This document shows, piece after piece, positions 32,823 to 36,293 of a DNA stretch of 36,293 bases (positions are counted from its first letter, which is position 1; each line of letters begins with the position of its first letter). The stretch comes from an uncultured Lachnospiraceae bacterium (GTDB taxonomy: Bacteria; Bacillota; Clostridia; Lachnospirales; Lachnospiraceae), in contig CAMWLV010000022.1 of assembly GCA_947175175.1 (NCBI GenBank), forward strand, positions 1 through 36,293. The letters are read 5' to 3'. The notes beneath the pieces are model-generated. The model saw nothing but the letters and a program-made list of their open reading frames with translations, was not told the origin of the DNA and made no database searches. A program made the position numbers and the translations under genes.

Positions 32823-33314
32823 TTAATTAAATGGCAACTCCTCATCGATTCCGTCTGGAATATTCATGAAGCCGTCGCCTGCTGCCATCGGCGCTGCCGA
32901 CTGGCTGCTGCCTCCGAAGCCGCTTCCATAGTTACCGTTTCCGTAATTACTATTTCCATAGCCACCGTCGGAGTTACTGCTATTGTTTTTGCTCTCAGCA
33001 AATTCCTGATCATCAACAATGACTTCTGTAGTATATACTTTCACGCCATCTTTGTTGGTATAGCTTCCAGTCTGAATACGCCCGGATACGGCGATCTTTG
33101 TTCCTTTTCGGAAATACTTCTCCGCAAACTCACCCGCCTTATTGAAGGCAACACACGGAATAAAATCCGCTGTGTTCTCATCATTACCATTGCCGCGGTT
33201 AAATCTCCTGTCCACAGCAAGTGTGTATCTTGCGATTGCCATCTGGTTCTCACCCTGTGTATATCTCACCTCAGGATCTCTTGTTAAACGTCCCATTAAA
33301 ACTACTTTATTCAT
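32823..33314 (-). CDS. ssb: Single-stranded DNA-binding protein
   Basis: A 163-aa SSB. The OB-fold (residues 1-105) begins MNKVVLMGRLTRDPEVRYTQ and contains AVDRRFNRGN and FIPCVAFNKAGEFAEKYFRK. A flexible Gly/Asn/Ser-rich linker follows, then the acidic C-terminal tip DGIDEELPFN, which recruits replication and repair partners. It lies between rpsF and rpsR, the standard order, and is the main housekeeping copy by context. Confidence 0.95.
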   Translation of the reverse strand: MNKVVLMGRLTRDPEVRYTQGENQMAIARYTLAVDRRFNRGNGNDENTADFIPCVAFNKAGEFAEKYFRKGTKIAVSGRIQTGSYTNKDGVKVYTTEVIVDDQEFAESKNNSSNSDGGYGNSNYGNGNYGSGFGGSSQSAAPMAAGDGFMNIPDGIDEELPFN

Positions 33315-33374
33315 ATATTAAGGTTCTCCACTATACGCCCTGTCCTCTGTTCACACCGGATACAGGCGCGCACT

Positions 33375-33665
33375 CTATTTCTCGTCCTGTCTAACGCACA
33401 AATATCTGACAACGTTCTCCATGAGACGGATTCTTGACTCGATCTCTGCCGGAACATCTGCCTCGCCATCAAACTGAATGAAATAATAGAAAGCTTCCCT
33501 CATCTTGCGCACTTCGTAAGCAAGTCTCTTCTTGCCCCACTCGTCCACGTTTGTGATCGTGCCGCCATGCTTGGTGATCATGTTCTTTACCTTCTCGATG
33601 GTGGCTGCTCTCTCATCGTCCTCAAGCTTTGCGCTGACAACAACGGCTAATTCGTACTTGTTCAT
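33375..33665 (-). CDS. rpsF: 30S ribosomal protein S6
   Basis: A 96-aa S6 (MNKYELAVVVSAKLEDDERA; GGTITNVDEWGKKRLAYEV; YYFIQFDGEADVPAEIESRI). It binds S18 in the platform of the small subunit. It is first in the rpsF-ssb-rpsR operon, with AAAGGAGG before the ATG. The 70-base leader may hold the S6:S18-binding RNA motif known from other bacteria, but I could not identify it with confidence. Confidence 0.95.
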   Translation of the reverse strand: MNKYELAVVVSAKLEDDERAATIEKVKNMITKHGGTITNVDEWGKKRLAYEVRKMREAFYYFIQFDGEADVPAEIESRIRLMENVVRYLCVRQDEK

Positions 33666-33735
33666 TTTGTTACCTCCTTTTGGTCTCTGGCCTCTTCCCT
33701 GAGAAGAAGCAAGGATTTATATATCACGAATGTTT

Positions 33736-33764
33736 ATGATACTACATTTTTCCTAATTTTGCAA
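33736..33764 (-). promoter_or_regulatory. Promoter of the rpsF-ssb-rpsR operon
   Basis: On the minus strand, TTGCAA (33759-33764), 17 bp, TATCAT (complement of 33736-33741). It lies just downstream of the DUF951 gene stop. Confidence 0.6.
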
Positions 33765-33773
33765 GACATATTC

Positions 33774-33971
33774 CTAATTTTTTTCCGTGTTTTTCCTTAA
33801 ACCTTTCGTACTCTTTTCCACCTGGCGCCTTGGGAGCATAACCTGATGTCCGCAGCCAACACATTTCAGACGGAAATCTGCGCCCACACGCAGGATTTCC
33901 CACTCTGGACTTCCGCAGGGGTGCGGCTTTTTTAATTTGACGATATCGCCAACTTCATATTCAAATCCCAT
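33774..33971 (-). CDS. DUF951 family small protein
   Basis: A 65-aa protein of the widespread Firmicute DUF951 family, with the typical YEVGDIVKLKKPHPCGSPEW, EILRVGADFRLKCVGCGHQV and MLPRRQVEK. Its three Cys (one in HPCGS, CxxC in CVGCG) suggest a small metal-binding or nucleic-acid-associated fold. Its function is unknown, but it is commonly found beside rpsF/ssb/rpsR or the mechanosensitive-channel gene. I chose the ATG at 33971, with GGAG six bases upstream, rather than the one at 33983, which directly abuts the sirtuin stop and has no ribosome site. Confidence 0.88.
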   Translation of the reverse strand: MGFEYEVGDIVKLKKPHPCGSPEWEILRVGADFRLKCVGCGHQVMLPRRQVEKSTKGLRKNTEKN

Positions 33972-33983
33972 AAAGTTCTCCAT

Positions 33984-34712
33984 CTACTCATGAAGGTCAA
34001 TCTGCGAAAATACTTCGCCGATGCTTTCTGTAATGACTAAGTTTGCCATAGTATCCTTCTGTGTGGGAGTCTTGTTGATCAGCACAAGCCGGTTCCCCTG
34101 GTAATAGTCAATCAGCCCGGCCGCCGGGTACACTGCAAGTGATGTGCCGCCGATGATCAGCATATCTGCATCACTGATGACGCGCACTGCTTCCTGCAGC
34201 GTGTACTGGTCAAGTCCTTCTTCATATAGTACTACATCTGGTTTGATCCTGCCCCCGCACGTGCAGGTTGGAACACCAGTACTATTTACAATTTCCTCCA
34301 CCGCATGGAATTTGCGGCATTTTTCACAATAGTTGCGAAGGACACTGCCATGAAGCTCCAGCACTTTTCTGCTTCCCGCCGCCTGATGCAGACCATCAAT
34401 GTTCTGTGTCACGACTGCGGTGAGCTTTCCCTGCGCCTCAAGCTTTGCCAGAACCTTGTGTGCGGTGTTCGGCTTCGCGTCAAGGCAGAGCATCTTATCA
34501 CGGTAAAATTTGAAAAACTCGTCAGGTCTTCTCACATAAAACGTATGGCTCAGTATCGTCTCTGGCGGATAGTCGTATTTCTGATTATATAGCCCATCGA
34601 CACTGCGAAAGTCGGGAATTCCGCTCTCGGTCGACACGCCCGCTCCTCCAAAAAAGACAATTTTGCTGCTCTCGTCGATCATTTTTTGCAAGGTTTCGAT
34701 TTCTTTACTCAT
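33984..34712 (-). CDS. cobB: NAD-dependent protein deacylase (sirtuin)
   Basis: A 242-aa sirtuin that removes acyl groups from lysines using NAD. The Rossmann motif FFGGAGVSTESGIPDFRS, the catalytic TQNIDGLHQAAG and the base in ELHGSVLRNYC are present. So is the zinc site, with Cys in YCEKCRKF and TCTCGG, followed by KPDVVLYEEGL. The start at 34712 fits AAGGAG with 9-base spacing; ATG 34718 is only three bases from it. It lies directly upstream of DUF951, with which it is probably co-transcribed. Confidence 0.93.
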   Translation of the reverse strand: MSKEIETLQKMIDESSKIVFFGGAGVSTESGIPDFRSVDGLYNQKYDYPPETILSHTFYVRRPDEFFKFYRDKMLCLDAKPNTAHKVLAKLEAQGKLTAVVTQNIDGLHQAAGSRKVLELHGSVLRNYCEKCRKFHAVEEIVNSTGVPTCTCGGRIKPDVVLYEEGLDQYTLQEAVRVISDADMLIIGGTSLAVYPAAGLIDYYQGNRLVLINKTPTQKDTMANLVITESIGEVFSQIDLHE

Positions 34713-34803
34713 ATTCATGCACTCCTTTTCCTGTCATTTTATTGTATCCTCCATCTCTAATAGAAGGTTTAAATTGCAATCTCCTGATTTCCAGTTCTTT
34801 GAC

Positions 34804-35973
34804 CTACCATATCTTAAAAGATATATTCAGATCCACATTGTTCGGAATACCGTCCACTCTACCTTTCTCCGTATACTGCCAGCAGCTCACTTCATATGGC
34901 ATATACATATAGTCGTCATAAAATGCATACCATTTTTCATAATCATTGAGCTGTGTCATATCGAGCAGCTGGGTAAAGCAGACAACGTTTCCATAAATCA
35001 TCGGTGTATATCCTGCCGCCTTAATCGCCTCACAGAAAGCGATTGTGACAGCGGTGCGCTCCTCCTTGGTCATCTGGTCAGCGCGCCCCTTGCCACCGGA
35101 AATGCGCTCCACATCAAACACAACCGGACACGCCACATCATAGTTAGTGAGATTCTGTATGACAAACTCCGCTTCCTCTTTTGCCTCCTCAACCGTGACT
35201 GCCTGTGTGAAAAAATATACCCCCGCCTTCACTCCGGCGCTGTTTGCGCCTTTCATATTTTCATCATAATATTCATCCAGCACAATTTTCCCAGACTCAT
35301 ATCCCCTGATTCCCAGACGGATAAAGGCATACTCAATGCCCTCCTCCTTGACAGCTGTCCAGTCAATATTCCCCTGATATTTTGACACATCAATCCCCGT
35401 GTGTGATGTGACGATTCCGTTCTCCACATACTGCATCAGCCCATCCTCGGTCTTCTCGAAGTTCTCATCAAGAAGCGAATGTTTGTTTACGTTCTCCAGA
35501 ACCGGCGCAAAGACATACGCATCCTCAAAGCTGTAGATTAGGTTTTCTGGAAAAAAAGAACGAAGCATTTTGAGCGGGCTTCCGTCCTCTTTTGTCACAA
35601 GCTCTTTCATTCTATCCTTGATGGACTGCTCCACTTCTGCTTCTTTTGACTGCATGAGCTGTGCAATGCCTGCATCATCCAGATTCAGCTGAACATCTTC
35701 CCCAGCTGCCGCAATTCCCTCAGCCGATTCCATATCTTGGTCTTCCATTCCTGGCTCCAGGTTTCCGATTGTGCCATTTTCCACATCCACGGAGAGCACA
35801 GGAAGTGCCTGGTCTACAATCAACTGTTCTTTCTCGCCCCGCAGGCGGCTTACCTCTCCGACTTCCTTCACATACAGCGCACCCATTGCCCCCGCAAAAG
35901 TCAGTGAAATAATCGTTACGATAATAAGTAGTATAATGATAATATGTAATGTCCTGATTCGCTTATTCTGCAT
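34804..35973 (-). CDS. Membrane-anchored GH25 lysozyme-type muramidase
   Basis: A 389-aa protein with an N-terminal membrane helix (about residues 9-33, IIIILLIIVTIISLTFAGAM). An acidic, partly coiled stalk with EVGEVSRLRGEKEQL follows (35-180). The C-terminal GH25 barrel starts HTGIDVSKYQGNIDW (about residue 190), with the active-site FDVERISGG, PMIYGN and a final WQYTEKGRVDGI plus DLN. GH25 enzymes cut the beta-1,4 bond between N-acetylmuramic acid and N-acetylglucosamine in peptidoglycan. ATG 35973 follows GGAGG. It stands alone and, with the GH18 protein at 4675-6390, is one of two anchored wall hydrolases here. Confidence 0.92.
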   Translation of the reverse strand: MQNKRIRTLHIIIILLIIVTIISLTFAGAMGALYVKEVGEVSRLRGEKEQLIVDQALPVLSVDVENGTIGNLEPGMEDQDMESAEGIAAAGEDVQLNLDDAGIAQLMQSKEAEVEQSIKDRMKELVTKEDGSPLKMLRSFFPENLIYSFEDAYVFAPVLENVNKHSLLDENFEKTEDGLMQYVENGIVTSHTGIDVSKYQGNIDWTAVKEEGIEYAFIRLGIRGYESGKIVLDEYYDENMKGANSAGVKAGVYFFTQAVTVEEAKEEAEFVIQNLTNYDVACPVVFDVERISGGKGRADQMTKEERTAVTIAFCEAIKAAGYTPMIYGNVVCFTQLLDMTQLNDYEKWYAFYDDYMYMPYEVSCWQYTEKGRVDGIPNNVDLNISFKIW

Positions 35974-36238
35974 CTTCTTCCTCCAAATAACGAACTGTCA
36001 AGTCGTAAAGCTTTTCAAATTCCTTCCCTTACAGTCTACACCATATGAGAAAGATATGCAAGAAAAGCCCACCATCACATCGTTATTTAATAAAACAGTT
36101 TCGTGTATTCCGTTTGTGTATCTGCTATAAGATATACATATACTGCAGCCTGTCTGTATATAACAATATGCCTTTCACAGACCGCCATTCGGTATCCTTT
36201 CTGATTAAACCACTCATCAGGTGTATTCTTTACTATTT
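35974..36238. other. Intergenic region upstream of the GH25 gene
   Basis: AT-rich, with no gene I can support. Short frames on the plus strand lack ribosome sites. The leader of the GH25 gene lies at its left end and the MITE at its right. Confidence 0.5.
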
Positions 36239-36239
36239 C

Positions 36240-36293
36240 TTAGGAACTGTTAAGAATTAACTTTGCATATGACGCAGGATAAATCTTTTTATG
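36240..36293. mobile_element. Start of a second MITE of the GGAACTGTT family, cut by the window end
   Basis: TTA (36240-36242) is followed by GGAACTGTTAAGAATTAACT at 36243. This matches the left end of the 170-bp element at 8761 at 19 of the first 20 bases. The interior then differs, so it is a related but not identical element. Confidence 0.7.

Noticed and set aside
33666-33735. S6:S18-binding leader RNA upstream of rpsF
   Set aside because: Expected from other Firmicutes, but I could not align the conserved bulge sequence with confidence.

Overview
The window looks like a chromosome segment of an anaerobic Firmicute, most likely a Lachnospiraceae member (Clostridia). The reasons are the gene content (pyruvate formate-lyase with a detached glycyl-radical subunit, MecA, a DUF1858 redox protein, GdpP, a rpsF-ssb-rpsR operon), strong AGGAGG ribosome sites, consensus sigma-A promoters, and two families of short non-autonomous inverted-repeat elements. 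Assignment below family level is not possible from the sequence alone.

Layout. 1-876 is the C-terminal half of a chemotaxis receptor carrying an in-frame stop. 1071-3689 (minus) is a znuB-znuC-znuA zinc ABC operon with a consensus promoter and a dyad just downstream of its -10. 3996-6390 (minus) holds an anchored GH18/SH3 protein and a heptad-repeat coiled-coil protein. 7387-8181 (plus) is mecA with a long repeat-rich leader, convergent with a DUF1858 gene. 8710-9491 is a gene graveyard: an FtsX-type permease remnant split by a 170-bp MITE and abutting an ISAs1-type transposase remnant.

9616-16292 (minus) is a candidate natural-product (probably peptide) operon. It runs from a 35-codon Cys-containing ORF, through a BtrH_N-like protein, a DUF1611-like P-loop protein and two fused ABC exporters, to a formyltransferase. 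A 209-bp MITE flanked by CTAG sits in the 5' end of the P-loop gene; removing it on paper restores a clean 346-codon frame. Beside the operon are a 54-aa secreted peptide (17082-17246) and a convergent 639-aa regulator with two HTH domains (17225-19144). Together these resemble an RRNPP-type peptide-sensing pair that could control the cluster.

19533-22176 (plus) is a split pyruvate formate-lyase operon: a 679-aa catalytic core, a 67-aa Cys-rich ORF that resembles the start of the glycyl-radical domain, and an 80-aa glycyl-radical protein. pflA and a 2[4Fe-4S] ferredoxin follow at 24810-25942. Between them, on the minus strand, are a BlaI-type repressor and an ECF sigma/DUF4179 pair.

26021-34712 is mostly minus-strand housekeeping: a MerR-like coiled-coil protein, dnaB, rplI, gdpP, pepT, rpsR-ssb-rpsF, DUF951 and a sirtuin. 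A GH25 lysozyme follows at 34804-35973, and another copy of the first MITE family starts at 36243 and runs off the window.

The most interesting parts are the MITE-hit peptide cluster with its adjacent signal peptide and regulator, and the three-piece pyruvate formate-lyase.
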